A stretch of 33,651 bases of DNA from a virus: the IMG/VR virus record IMGVR_UViG_3300025889_000485, positions 1-33,651 of that record, one strand, 5' to 3'. The notes below the pieces were generated by a model, which was not told the DNA's origin, made no database searches, and worked only from the letters and a program-made list of their open reading frames with translations. Shown piece after piece: positions 1 through 8,388 of the stretch; positions within the stretch are counted from its first letter, which is position 1, and each line of letters begins with the position of its first letter. Position numbers and translations under genes: made by a program.

Positions 1-1
1 T

Positions 2-1567
2 GATAGTAATAAGGTGATTCGTGGTTCAGAATTTACCACAGAATTTGTAGCAATTCAAACCGCGTTTAGTAACGCCGCCCCCGCAGCGTCCCCCACCTTC
101 ACCGGCACCGTCACAATTTCTAGCGTTGACATCAACGGCGGCACCATCGACGGCGTGACCATTGGCGGGTCGAGTGCTGGGGCGATTACGGGGACGACTG
201 GGCAGTTTAATACCAGCTTGAATGTTGACGGAATCATGACGTCTGATGATGCAACAATCACAGGACGAGTTACGATTCAAAGCACCACCTCGCCAGAGCT
301 TCGGATTGTTGACGGCAATAATGTTAATTCAGACTTTTTAATCTATAGCCCTGACGGAACCAATTCCTTAAATATCAAAGTAGGCTCATCGCAAACGGAC
401 GCACTTTCCATTGCTTCAGGCGGCGACATTTCCTTCTACGATGAAACGGGGTCGAGCCAATCTCTTTTCTGGGATGCGAGTGCGGAGCGGCTGGGTATTG
501 GGACGACTTCGCCGGGAGTAAAGCTGGATATTCAAGCATCCTCGGATACTTGGGAGCTTCTTAAGGTTCAAAACACTGGTTCGTCACGTTCTGCTCTTAT
601 TAGAACGATAGGTGCAGCAGGTGGTTCTGTTGATTTCGGGGCTAGTGGAGGCGCTGCAAGTACTGCTGTAATCCGCACCGGGGGGTCAGATCGTTTGGCT
701 ATCGACTCCAGCGGCAACGTCGGGATTGGGACGACTTCGCCTTCTGGAAACCTCCATGTAGACGGCGGAGAGGTATTCTTTACCTCCACAGGTAACTCAA
801 AACTTCAAATTAAGGCAGGTAACACGTCATCGTCGTTTATTGAGTTTGGCGATCCAGATGATGGAAATGTGGGTCGATTGCTTTATTCACATTCTGATAA
901 CAGTATGCAATTTACTGTTAACGCTTCCGAAGCCATGCGCATCGACTCGTCAGGCAACGTCGATTTGTATCAAGGCAACAACCTTACTTGGAGATACGCG
1001 GCTGGTAGCACTATTCGTGGAAGCATAAGTATTGACAGTGCGGACAATATTACTTTTAGCAATACGTCTAGCAACACAGAACGCATGCGCATCGACTCCA
1101 GCGGCAACCTGCTGGTGGGACGGTCATCAACTGCGGCAGCAACTACTGATGCGGGGCACAGCATTTTTGGTTCGGGCGCATGGTATATGTACGGCGCTGC
1201 GGGGCAGGCTGTCCGTTTTTATGAGACAAGTGCGGGCAATCAAGTCGGCAACATTACTACCACAACCTCCTCAACCGCATATAACACCTCCTCCGACGCT
1301 CGCCTAAAGGAAAACATTGCAGACGCAGAGGACGCCGGGGCCAAGGTAGACGCCATCCAAGTTCGCCAGTTCGACTGGAAAGCCGATGGCTCGCACCAAG
1401 ACTACGGCATGGTGGCTCAGGAATTACTTGAAGTAGCTCCAGAGGCCGTAAGCGGCGACCCCGAGTCTGACGACATGATGGGCGTGGATTATTCCAAGCT
1501 AGTGCCCATGCTCGTTAAAGAAATCCAATCCCTACGCGCCCGCGTGGCGCAACTTGAAGGAGCATAA
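2..1567 (+). CDS. Tail fibre / tail spike with C-terminal S74 chaperone (5' end outside window)
   Basis: The frame is open to the left edge, so the true start is outside the window; the GTG at 14 is only the first possible start inside it. The visible ~520 residues have repeated RIDSSGN and IGTTSP beta-motifs typical of trimeric phage fibres. From about residue 427 (counting from the GTG at 14) comes SDARLKENI, the signature of the peptidase S74 intramolecular chaperone. In that family the domain helps the trimer fold and is then released by self-cleavage just before this serine. The C-terminus is a short coiled coil (VKEIQSLRARVAQLEG). The protein should sit at the tail tip and bind the host surface. 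The 5' part is more AT-rich than neighbouring genes, as is common in exchanged fibre modules. Confidence 0.9.
   Translation, partial: DSNKVIRGSEFTTEFVAIQTAFSNAAPAASPTFTGTVTISSVDINGGTIDGVTIGGSSAGAITGTTGQFNTSLNVDGIMTSDDATITGRVTIQSTTSPELRIVDGNNVNSDFLIYSPDGTNSLNIKVGSSQTDALSIASGGDISFYDETGSSQSLFWDASAERLGIGTTSPGVKLDIQASSDTWELLKVQNTGSSRSALIRTIGAAGGSVDFGASGGAASTAVIRTGGSDRLAIDSSGNVGIGTTSPSGNLHVDGGEVFFTSTGNSKLQIKAGNTSSSFIEFGDPDDGNVGRLLYSHSDNSMQFTVNASEAMRIDSSGNVDLYQGNNLTWRYAAGSTIRGSISIDSADNITFSNTSSNTERMRIDSSGNLLVGRSSTAAATTDAGHSIFGSGAWYMYGAAGQAVRFYETSAGNQVGNITTTTSSTAYNTSSDARLKENIADAEDAGAKVDAIQVRQFDWKADGSHQDYGMVAQELLEVAPEAVSGDPESDDMMGVDYSKLVPMLVKEIQSLRARVAQLEGA
497..1108 (+). repeat. Short DNA repeats inside the tail fibre gene
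   Basis: ATTGGGACGACTTCGCC occurs identically at 497-513 and 725-741. ATCGACTCCAGCGGCAAC occurs identically at 701-718 and 1091-1108, with a diverged copy near 941. They encode the IGTTSP and IDSSGN motifs. The near-perfect nucleotide identity in an otherwise varied gene could support recombination between repeat units. Confidence 0.75.
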
Positions 1568-1569
1568 CC

Positions 1570-1887
1570 ATGGCAGCAACTATGAACTGGACCATCTCGA
1601 CCCTTGAGCGCGAGCTTTCCGACGGGGGCGTTATCGTGGCGCACTGGCGCTGCACGGCCTCTGACGGTGACTACAGCGCTTCCTCCTACGGCACGGCGGG
1701 CTTTACCCCGGATGCCTCTGCGCCTGACTTCGTGGCCTATGACAGCCTTACGGAAGCCACCGTGCTGGGCTGGGTGTGGGACCAAGCTGACGGCTGGAAG
1801 GATGACGTTGAGGCGGCGCTACAAGCCAAGATTGAAGCCGACAAGAACCCGACCACTGGCGCGGGTGTGCCGTGGACGGTCAGCTAG
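1570..1887 (+). CDS. Small conserved phage protein (DUF7936-like)
   Basis: A 105-residue protein starting MNWTISTLER after a short MAAT lead. The pattern of an N-terminal strand, DGGVIVAHWRCTASDG, then YSASSYGTAGFTP and a C-terminal helical segment resembles a small phage protein family found beside tail fibre and lysis genes (DUF7936, from memory). Its function is unknown. It begins 2 nt after the fibre stop with a good ribosome binding site (AAGGAG), so it is probably co-translated with the fibre and may belong to the tail. The ending GAGVPW is characteristic of this group. Confidence 0.8.
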   Translation: MAATMNWTISTLERELSDGGVIVAHWRCTASDGDYSASSYGTAGFTPDASAPDFVAYDSLTEATVLGWVWDQADGWKDDVEAALQAKIEADKNPTTGAGVPWTVS

Positions 1888-2030
1888 AGCTGCTGGTAAG
1901 CCTTTGGCCGGTATTTGCGGGCTTCATCAGCCTTGTGATCGTCCTAGCCAAAATGCACAGCGAACTGGAAACCGTAAAGGAAAAGGTCCGAGTGCTGTTT
2001 GATTTGTGGAACAGCAGGCAGAGCAAGTGA
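1872..2030 (+). CDS. Small single-pass membrane protein, lysis candidate
   Basis: A 52-residue GTG-started frame overlapping the end of the previous gene by 16 nt. Residues 7-26 form one strongly hydrophobic segment (LLVSLWPVFAGFISLVIVLA), followed by a charged helix (HSELETVKEKVRVLF) and a basic tail. This one-TM-plus-charged-helix layout suits a small holin, pinholin or spanin-like accessory protein, and it lies directly before the lysis genes. No family is recognised, and the start rests on overlap and context because no strong ribosome binding site precedes it. Confidence 0.6.
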   Translation: MDGQLELLVSLWPVFAGFISLVIVLAKMHSELETVKEKVRVLFDLWNSRQSK

Positions 2031-2043
2031 CGGGAGAACGCTT

Positions 2044-2526
2044 GTGCTTGATCCAGTAACAGCAGTAGCCACAGCAAGCGCAGCGTTCAACGGAATCAAG
2101 AAGCTGATTTCAGCAGGGCGAGAGATAGAAGACGTAATGGGGCAGATGGCGACGTGGGCAGGGGCAGCATCAGACCTTGCCTACCACGCCAACGAAAAGA
2201 AGTCCCCACCGCTATTCAAAAAGTTGACTAGCGGAAAAAGCGTAGAGCAGGAAGCGATGGAGATCTTCGCCCACAAGCGAAAGATCGAGGCCCAGGAGAA
2301 GGAGTTACGAGAGATCATCCTGTACGCCTACGGCCAGGAGGCTTGGCGGGAACTTATTGGTCTCCGCCGTCGCATAAAGCTGGAGCGGGAACAAGCCTTC
2401 TACGCCCAGCAACGCAAACGTAAGGCGTACTTATGGAACACCATAACCGCAGCAATACTTACCGTGCTGTGCTACGGGTTCTACGCAGGGATGTCTTTCT
2501 TTATCAAGCAGATGAAAGGGGAATAG
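2044..2526 (+). CDS. Phage protein with C-terminal membrane anchor, lysis region
   Basis: The GTG at 2044 is chosen because GGGAGAA lies 5 nt upstream; a longer frame from 1999 has no such site. The 160-residue product begins MLDPVTAVATASAAFNGIKK, continues with a charged helical middle (EQEAMEIFAHKRKIEAQEKELRE begins the coiled-coil-like part, residues ~75-130), and ends with a hydrophobic span near residues 133-152 before a basic tail. Similar proteins starting MLDPVTAV occur next to lysis genes in marine phages. Their role is unknown. A cytoplasmic helical domain tethered to the membrane is consistent with a lysis regulator or particle-assembly factor; this is inference. Confidence 0.8.
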   Translation: MLDPVTAVATASAAFNGIKKLISAGREIEDVMGQMATWAGAASDLAYHANEKKSPPLFKKLTSGKSVEQEAMEIFAHKRKIEAQEKELREIILYAYGQEAWRELIGLRRRIKLEREQAFYAQQRKRKAYLWNTITAAILTVLCYGFYAGMSFFIKQMKGE

Positions 2527-2527
2527 C

Positions 2528-3001
2528 ATGAACTTGGACGCTATCAAGAACATCGTCGGTGCTGTAGCCCCTACCCTTGGAACGGCCCTTGGCGGTCCCC
2601 TTGGCGGGGCCGCGGCATCAGCCATAGCGGGCGTGCTGGGGTGCGAAAACACCCCCCAAGCTATTGAGAAAGCAGTAGCGAAGGCAACGCCTGAGCAGCT
2701 AACGGAGATCAAGAAAGCAGAGCTGGACTTCCAGGCCCGCATGAAGGAGCTGGACGTCAACGTCTTCGAGCTGGAGACCAAGGATATTCAAAGCGCCCGA
2801 GAAGCCCACAAGGGCGATTGGACGCCGCGGGTTATTGCCCTTGCGTCTATCCTTTGCTTCGGCGGCTACATTTTCAGCGTGACCTTCCTTCCCCCGGAGC
2901 AAAACAGCGAGGCAGTGATTAACCTTGTGCTGGGTTACTTGGGTGGCATCGTTTCAGCGATTGTGTCGTTCTACTTCGGCGCAAGCCAGAACAAGGACTA
3001 A
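2528..3001 (+). CDS. Holin-like protein of the 3TM (gene-transfer-agent holin) type
   Basis: 157 residues. An N-terminal Gly/Ala-rich amphipathic stretch (residues ~8-37) is followed by a soluble helical section ending in QSAREAHKGDWTPR, then two clear hydrophobic segments (about 100-118 and 130-152) and YFGASQ near the end. The WTP element before the membrane pair and the YFG(A/S)S ending match the GTA_holin_3TM family. Such proteins form the membrane lesions that let endolysin reach the cell wall. The start codon follows AAAGGGG closely, 1 nt after the previous stop, and the lysozyme gene follows after 4 nt. Confidence 0.8.
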   Translation: MNLDAIKNIVGAVAPTLGTALGGPLGGAAASAIAGVLGCENTPQAIEKAVAKATPEQLTEIKKAELDFQARMKELDVNVFELETKDIQSAREAHKGDWTPRVIALASILCFGGYIFSVTFLPPEQNSEAVINLVLGYLGGIVSAIVSFYFGASQNKD

Positions 3002-3005
3002 AGCC

Positions 3006-3452
3006 ATGCAGATTAGCCAGCAGGGCGTAGAGCTAATTAAGCACTTTGAGGGATGCAGGCTGGAGGCTTACCTCTGTCCTGCTGGGATCTGGACCATAGG
3101 GTATGGGCATACCCTTGATGTTAAAGAGGGCGACCGTGTTGACAAAGAAGCAGCTGAAGCGTTTCTTATTGAGGATCTGGAAGAGTTTGAAGACCACGTT
3201 CAAAGGTTGGTGGAAGTGGATCTCAACCAAGATCAATTCGACGCGCTTGTATCATGGGTCTTCAACCTTGGCTATGGAAATCTGGCGGCATCGACACTCC
3301 TGGCGAAACTGAACGACGGGCTGTACGACGAAGTACCGGAACAAATCAAGCGGTGGACGCGCGCTGGTGGCCGCGTTCTTGATGGGCTGGTAAAGCGTCG
3401 TAACGCTGAAGCCCTTCTCTGGGAAGGCAAAGACTGGCGAGAGGCCGTCTAG
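3006..3452 (+). CDS. Endolysin: T4-type lysozyme (glycoside hydrolase family 24)
   Basis: 148 residues, the usual length for phage lysozymes of this type. It cuts the glycan strands of peptidoglycan at the end of infection. The catalytic signature E-8aa-(D/C)-5aa-T is complete: Glu15 in HFEG, Cys24 in YLCPAG and Thr30 in WTIGYGH. Cys in the middle position is a known natural variant, as in P21-like lysozymes. There is no signal peptide or signal-arrest-release segment, so export should depend on a holin. The ATG at 3006 removes a spurious upstream extension into the preceding gene. Confidence 0.95.
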   Translation: MQISQQGVELIKHFEGCRLEAYLCPAGIWTIGYGHTLDVKEGDRVDKEAAEAFLIEDLEEFEDHVQRLVEVDLNQDQFDALVSWVFNLGYGNLAASTLLAKLNDGLYDEVPEQIKRWTRAGGRVLDGLVKRRNAEALLWEGKDWREAV

Positions 3453-3453
3453 G

Positions 3454-3666
3454 GTGGAGCGCACGGAGATGCAGGGAATACAAGACAACGCACATCGAGT
3501 TGCAGACAACTTAGCTGCTACCTCCGTGCTGGGGGCCATCACGGCCAACCTGCCTATTATCACAGAGTGGATGCAAATGATCGCAGCCCTTATTGGTATC
3601 TGCTCTGGTTTGGCAGCGCTCAGGTTCTACCTAATACGTACCTCGAAACTAGGCGGGGAGGAGTAA
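3454..3666 (+). CDS. Putative holin (class II-like small membrane protein)
   Basis: 70 residues with two hydrophobic segments (about 22-37 and 40-58) separated by a short TEW turn and ending in a charged tail (RTSKLGGEE). This is the size and layout of two-span holins, and the gene directly follows the lysozyme. The GTG at 3454 has AGAGG at a proper distance; an internal ATG at 3469 has GGAG touching it and is less likely. With the 3TM protein upstream the window holds two holin candidates, so one may be a holin and the other an antiholin. Confidence 0.7.
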   Translation: MERTEMQGIQDNAHRVADNLAATSVLGAITANLPIITEWMQMIAALIGICSGLAALRFYLIRTSKLGGEE

Positions 3667-3669
3667 CAC

Positions 3670-6600
3670 ATGGGTGGTTTTAACCTTAACTTCAGCCTTC
3701 CCGGCTTAGGTATAGACGCCAAAAAGATCCAAGAGGCGCTGGCTTCCTACAGCGCTCGGAATGCGGCTACGGGAGTGCCCTCCGCGCGAGACTTCGCCCC
3801 GGTTGTTCCTGGGGCAGGCACTGCTTACGTGCCTCCTGCGCCCGCTCCTACCCCTACCAGTTATACTGGGCAAGCTGCTATGGATCTTACCGGCGATCCC
3901 GACATGGACCGCATGATCCTTGACGCTAGAGCAGCGCAGGATAACCAAAGAAACTACACAGCCACGCAAGAGATGATTGCTTCTGGGGTGCTGCCCTCAG
4001 ATTTTGTATACGGAATGCCAGGCGGAAAGCCTGGGTTTCTTGAAATTGGAATTAACTCTGAAGGTGTTAAAGGTCCAAATTATCAAGTTATTCCTTACAA
4101 TACTCCGCAAGAATATTTAGATGCGTACAACTTAAAACTACAAACCGAGTCCCCTAGAGAGTCTTGGACAGACCAAAGAAGCAGCTTTGGAAAGTTTGTA
4201 GACGAAACACTAGGTGGGCCGGGAGGGCTGTTCGGTCTGACCGTGGGTGCCCTTACGGGTGGCCTTGGCTACGCGGGGATGCTTGGCTCCGCGGGGGCGG
4301 GAGCAGCAGCAGGGGCAGGTACCGCTGCTATCACTGGTGGTGATCCGCTTCGAGCAGGACTAGCAGGCGGCGCAGGGGGTATCCTTGGGGCTGGCGCTAA
4401 CGCCGCCCTTAGCGGTCCCACGCAAGCAGCCGCAGCAACGGGGACGACTACCCCCGCAGCACAGGCAGCGGCAGCACAGGCTGCCCCAGCGGCAGCTACT
4501 ACTACGGCTACCACGACCCCCGCTATCCAAGCCGCGGCAGCAGCACCGAGCGCGGCAGCGGGCGGTGGAAGCGCTATCAACATTGCAGCAGGTACGGGTC
4601 TTGCGAGTCCGGCTGCGGGAAGCATCAATCTGGCCGCTACGGGACTGCCTGCCTTTACGGGCGCCGCAACTACCGGAGCGGGCACGGCAGCAACAGGGCT
4701 CGGTACGCTGGGGGCAGCTAGTGCAGCCCCGGCTTTGGGCGGGGTGCTTGGAGGCACAAGCCCTGCGGCAGGCGCGATTAACATCGCTGCGGGTACGGGA
4801 GCAGCAAGCCCCGCGGCGGGGGCAATCAATCTCGGTGCAGCGGGCCTTGGGGCCGCAGCCCCGGCTGTAAGCACGGCAGCACCACTTACGATGGGCGGAC
4901 TCCTTGGCGGAGTTAGTCCGGCAGCAGGCAGCATTAATCTAGGAGCAGCGGGACTGGGAGCTGCTGGAGGAGCAAGTATGGGTGGGATTAGTGGCTTTCT
5001 TAGCGGAGCTGGTAACTTCTTAAACCAGGCAGGCAACTTTATTGCCAGCCCTGGGGGGCAGCTTCTTTCTGGGCTGGGCCAAGCGGGTCTTGGCTACCTA
5101 GGCCAGCAAGAGCAGATGGAAATGGCTCAGCAGCTTGCCGAGCAAGCCCGTTTCCGGCCCTACAACATCCAAGGGCCCCTCGGGGCTGTGGACATTACCG
5201 GCCAGGACATCAGCATCTCTCCGACTGCTCAGCAGCAACAGCTCCAACAGGGGTTGTTTGGTGCGGCACAGCAGCAGCTAGGGGTAGCCGGGGCTCCCGC
5301 CCTTGCGGGCATCGTAAGCCGGGCTCCGGGGCAGGTAGAAAGCCTTGCTCAGCAGTTTATCCGCCAGCAAACCACCACCCCGGCAGCAGCCCGAGCCCTT
5401 GCTTCTCAGCTTGGGGGCCTTGGACGACAAGCTACGCAGTTTGGTGCGCAAGGCATCCAGCAGGCGTTTCGCGCTCCCAGCGCACAAACAGCGGCAGCAC
5501 AAGCTCTCCGTAGCCAACAAGGGCGAGCAGAAGCAGCGCAACTCCAGGGCCTCGCAGGAGGTCTCGGAGCCATGGGCGGGCAAGCCCTTTCCCAAGCATT
5601 CCGCGCTCCGGATGCGCTAAGCGCGATTAGCGGGCAGTTAGGCGTAGGCGGGTATCAAGGCCTTCCTTCTTCCGTAGGCATGGCCTCGCCTTTCTTGGGG
5701 CAAGCTCCCCAGGCTGGGATGCTGTCCGCACGCGGTGCCGTTGGCGGCCTCCTTGGAGGGGCCGCGCCCGGTGTGGCAGGCATGGGCGCGGGTGCTTTGG
5801 GCGGAGCCCTTGCGCGTAGCCGAGAGGAAGGACTGGTAAGCCAAGCTGCAGGCGCAGGGCTGGGGCTGTTAGCAGAGGGTGCAGCAGGTGCCCGTGGCCT
5901 TGCAGGGGAGATTGCAGGGGCTGGCGGAGAGCTACTCCGCGGCGCCCAGGCACCGTCCTTCAATCAACTTGCAGCAGAGCGTCTAGCCGCACTACGCGGC
6001 CAAGCACGGACGGGTGAGGAGCGGGCTACCCAGTCCGCCATCGAGCGTTTGTTCAGCCAGGGCCGTCTAGGGACGACGGGGGGACAGCGCGCTCTTGGAG
6101 AGCTGGCGCGGGCCCAGGAAGAGGCAGACATTGCACGTACGGTGGCTGCACAAGACTTTGCCCAGCAACAGCAGAACATCGCTGCACAGCAGGCGCTGCA
6201 ACGGCAGCAGCTTGGGGCAGGTTTGCTAGGCACGGGGCTTGCAGGACAGCAGTTCCTTGCCCAGCAGGGCCAAGGCTTGCTTGGGATGGGTGCGCAGGTT
6301 GGTCAGTTTGGCCGTACCCTTGGCGCAGACATCGGGCAGTTTGGTGTGGGGCTCGGAGAGCAGGCACGGCAGGCGGATATTGCCAATATCCTTGCCGCCA
6401 CAGGCCAAGACGTATCCCAGCTTCAGTTTGGTGCTACCCTTGGGGAGCAACAGCGCGCACAGAACCTGCAAACACTGCTTGCAGCACAGGCCCAAGATAT
6501 TGGGCAACGGCAGTTCGGCACGAGCTTTGCAGAGCAGCAGCGCCAGGCAAACATCGAGGCCTTGCTTGCGGCCACTGGCCAGCAGCAGGCTCAGGCTCAG

Positions 6601-7101
6601 TTCCTTGGGGGCCTTGGGGAGCGTTTGGCGGGGCAGCAGCTCGGTGCCCAGCAATTCCTTACGCAGCAAGCGCAAGCGCAGCGGCAAGCAGACATCGCCG
6701 CCCAGCTGCAAGCTGTGGAAGCAGATCAGCTACGCGCTGCACGACTGGGACAGCTTGGACAAGGGCTCTTCGGCCTGGGGGCCGAGATCCCAGCAACGGT
6801 GTTCGAGGCGCAGCGTCTGGCAGACCAGGCATCTCTCAGCCGCGGGGCACAGCGGGTTGCGGCAGCCGAGGGGCTGTTCGGATTCGGGCAGCAAGCCCAG
6901 CAGCAAGCACTTCAGCAGGCTACGATGGCAGCAGGGGCTCAGGCAGATCTGTACAGCCCGCTTATCCAGCTTGCGAATATCGCATCGGGTATGGGCGGTG
7001 CCCAAGCTACCGCAGCAGCGCGGGGCGCAGGGCTACAGTACGACGCCTTCGGGTCGCCCTACACGGCGGCAGGATCGTTCTTCGGAGGCCTTCTGGGCTA
7101 A
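3670..7101 (+). CDS. Large Ala/Gln/Gly-rich protein, probable virion or ejection protein
   Basis: 1143 residues with very biased composition. Residues 1-180 are ordinary and partly AT-rich at DNA level. Residues ~180-440 are Ala/Gly/Thr-rich, glycine-zipper-like, with repeats of the type INIAAGTG and SPAAGSINL. From ~480 to 1143 the protein is Gln/Ala/Leu-rich with many ELARAQEEADIA-like helical units. It follows the lysis genes and precedes two more large genes in the place where podoviruses carry internal virion proteins that form the DNA-ejection channel. No catalytic motif was found. The function is therefore inferred only from size, composition and position. GGAGGAG lies just before the ATG. 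Confidence 0.85.
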   Translation: MGGFNLNFSLPGLGIDAKKIQEALASYSARNAATGVPSARDFAPVVPGAGTAYVPPAPAPTPTSYTGQAAMDLTGDPDMDRMILDARAAQDNQRNYTATQEMIASGVLPSDFVYGMPGGKPGFLEIGINSEGVKGPNYQVIPYNTPQEYLDAYNLKLQTESPRESWTDQRSSFGKFVDETLGGPGGLFGLTVGALTGGLGYAGMLGSAGAGAAAGAGTAAITGGDPLRAGLAGGAGGILGAGANAALSGPTQAAAATGTTTPAAQAAAAQAAPAAATTTATTTPAIQAAAAAPSAAAGGGSAINIAAGTGLASPAAGSINLAATGLPAFTGAATTGAGTAATGLGTLGAASAAPALGGVLGGTSPAAGAINIAAGTGAASPAAGAINLGAAGLGAAAPAVSTAAPLTMGGLLGGVSPAAGSINLGAAGLGAAGGASMGGISGFLSGAGNFLNQAGNFIASPGGQLLSGLGQAGLGYLGQQEQMEMAQQLAEQARFRPYNIQGPLGAVDITGQDISISPTAQQQQLQQGLFGAAQQQLGVAGAPALAGIVSRAPGQVESLAQQFIRQQTTTPAAARALASQLGGLGRQATQFGAQGIQQAFRAPSAQTAAAQALRSQQGRAEAAQLQGLAGGLGAMGGQALSQAFRAPDALSAISGQLGVGGYQGLPSSVGMASPFLGQAPQAGMLSARGAVGGLLGGAAPGVAGMGAGALGGALARSREEGLVSQAAGAGLGLLAEGAAGARGLAGEIAGAGGELLRGAQAPSFNQLAAERLAALRGQARTGEERATQSAIERLFSQGRLGTTGGQRALGELARAQEEADIARTVAAQDFAQQQQNIAAQQALQRQQLGAGLLGTGLAGQQFLAQQGQGLLGMGAQVGQFGRTLGADIGQFGVGLGEQARQADIANILAATGQDVSQLQFGATLGEQQRAQNLQTLLAAQAQDIGQRQFGTSFAEQQRQANIEALLAATGQQQAQAQFLGGLGERLAGQQLGAQQFLTQQAQAQRQADIAAQLQAVEADQLRAARLGQLGQGLFGLGAEIPATVFEAQRLADQASLSRGAQRVAAAEGLFGFGQQAQQQALQQATMAAGAQADLYSPLIQLANIASGMGGAQATAAARGAGLQYDAFGSPYTAAGSFFGGLLG
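4561..4968 (+). repeat. Imperfect coding repeats in the 1143-aa protein
   Basis: Three units at roughly 4570-4645, 4741-4850 and 4900-4968 encode variants of (L)GG-SPAAG-INIAAGTG-ASPAAG-INLGAAGLGAA. Units 1 and 2 carry both halves, while unit 3 carries only the SPAAGSINLGAAGLGAA half. The units are diverged at DNA level, so they are old or selected at protein level. Confidence 0.7.
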
Positions 7102-7113
7102 GGGGATATAGAC

Positions 7114-8388
7114 ATGAGTATGCAACGTATCAGCGGTCTGCTAGGGCTATCCCCTAACGAGCTGACCATGCTCCAGCGGGAGCGTAACCAGCAGGAGCGC
7201 CAAGCGCGTATTGAGCAGCTTTCCAGTGGCTACGGTACGTCGGGCCAGCAGGCTATGGCGCGCCTTGGGGCACAGGCAGGCACGGCTCTACGAGCGGCTA
7301 CGCTGCGTGGACAGGAAGATCCTGACATCGCCCAAGTTCGCCAGATTCAAAGTGCGACTCAGCAGCTTACAGAAAGCCCTGAGTTTAAGAAGCTGAACCC
7401 ATTTGAGCAACGGGAAGCATTGTTGCGCACCACAGCACAAACCGCAGCTAGGCTTGGAAACACTGGTTTAGCCAGCCAAGCCCTTGAGGGGCTTACTGGC
7501 GTTATGGCTCAGCGAGCGCAATACAACAGCCTTGTGGAACCAAAAGCTCCTGAGCTTCCTGCCGACGTGCGGAAGTTCCAATACTTCCTTAAGCTGGCAA
7601 ACGACCCTAACGTAGCCCAGTCCACGCGAGACGCGGCCCGGGCACAAATTGACGATATTCCCGCTAATGTGCAGTTCTTTGAGTATCTGACGGGCGTGCT
7701 GGAAGATCCGCAAGCAAGCGACACGCTTAAAGCAGCAGCGCGCAGTAAACTAAGCTCTGGGGGAATTACCTTTGAGACCAAGCCCGACGGCTCAGTCCGC
7801 CTGGTAACGGGCGGGGGCGGTGAGCTGACGACTGGGGCACGCACCAGCATCCAGCAGCTTGAGTCGAGCTTGGAGCGTGCTGATGGTGTTTTGTCTGAGC
7901 TGGGCCAGAAAATCCAAGATGCGCCAGAAACGGCCTTTGGCCTTATCGGGGACTTGACGGAAAAGGGCGCGGCCTACGCGGAGCAGTTCAGCTTTGTGCC
8001 TGGAGTATCCCTTGCTAGGGACTTCCTAACTAATAAAGAGCGCACTGAGCTACGTACCTACGCATCCCAAATGGATGGGTTTATCTTGCCCATCTTGACC
8101 GGGGACACGCGATTCACTGACGCGGATGTCAACCGTGCAAGGAATGCGCTTCGTATCCTTGAAGGCGCCAGCTCCAAGACGCAAGCAACCATCGCTTATA
8201 ACAACCTTAACAGTATTATGGACAAGGTGCGCAGCGTTACTCAAGAGCAGCTAGGCAGCACCCAAGCAGCGGAAGCGGTCAACGTGGCAAATGACATCGC
8301 TGACGAAGAGCTGACGGAGCTGGAAGCGCAGGCCAAGGCAATGGGAATTGACGTAGACGCCCTTAGAGCGGAGTTTGGAGTCAAGTAA
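7114..8388 (+). CDS. Structural protein of unknown function, 424 aa, probable virion component
   Basis: A mostly helical, Gln/Ala-rich protein without recognisable catalytic motifs. The N-terminus (LLGLSPNELTMLQRERNQQE) and the middle (LEQLESSLERA-type segments near 245-260) look like coiled-coil packing. It is the second of three consecutive large genes; its stop overlaps the start of the next gene (TAATG). In short-tailed phages a trio of large genes here commonly encodes internal ejection proteins. That assignment is by position only. AAGGGG lies 8-9 nt before the ATG. Confidence 0.8.
   Translation: MSMQRISGLLGLSPNELTMLQRERNQQERQARIEQLSSGYGTSGQQAMARLGAQAGTALRAATLRGQEDPDIAQVRQIQSATQQLTESPEFKKLNPFEQREALLRTTAQTAARLGNTGLASQALEGLTGVMAQRAQYNSLVEPKAPELPADVRKFQYFLKLANDPNVAQSTRDAARAQIDDIPANVQFFEYLTGVLEDPQASDTLKAAARSKLSSGGITFETKPDGSVRLVTGGGGELTTGARTSIQQLESSLERADGVLSELGQKIQDAPETAFGLIGDLTEKGAAYAEQFSFVPGVSLARDFLTNKERTELRTYASQMDGFILPILTGDTRFTDADVNRARNALRILEGASSKTQATIAYNNLNSIMDKVRSVTQEQLGSTQAAEAVNVANDIADEELTELEAQAKAMGIDVDALRAEFGVK

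Noticed and set aside
1604-2002. 132-codon frame overlapping the DUF7936-like gene
   Set aside because: Arg/Pro-rich out-of-frame shadow; the real genes are at 1570-1887 and 1872-2030.
4269-5036. Long antisense frame over the 1143-aa gene
   Set aside because: Pro/Ala-only composition, a shadow of GC-rich Ala/Gly codons; no ribosome binding site or protein-like pattern.
6226-7111. Long alternative frames on both strands over the Gln-rich half of the 1143-aa gene
   Set aside because: They come from the repetitive CAG/GCA codons of the real gene; composition is Ser/Arg/Leu-biased and unstructured.
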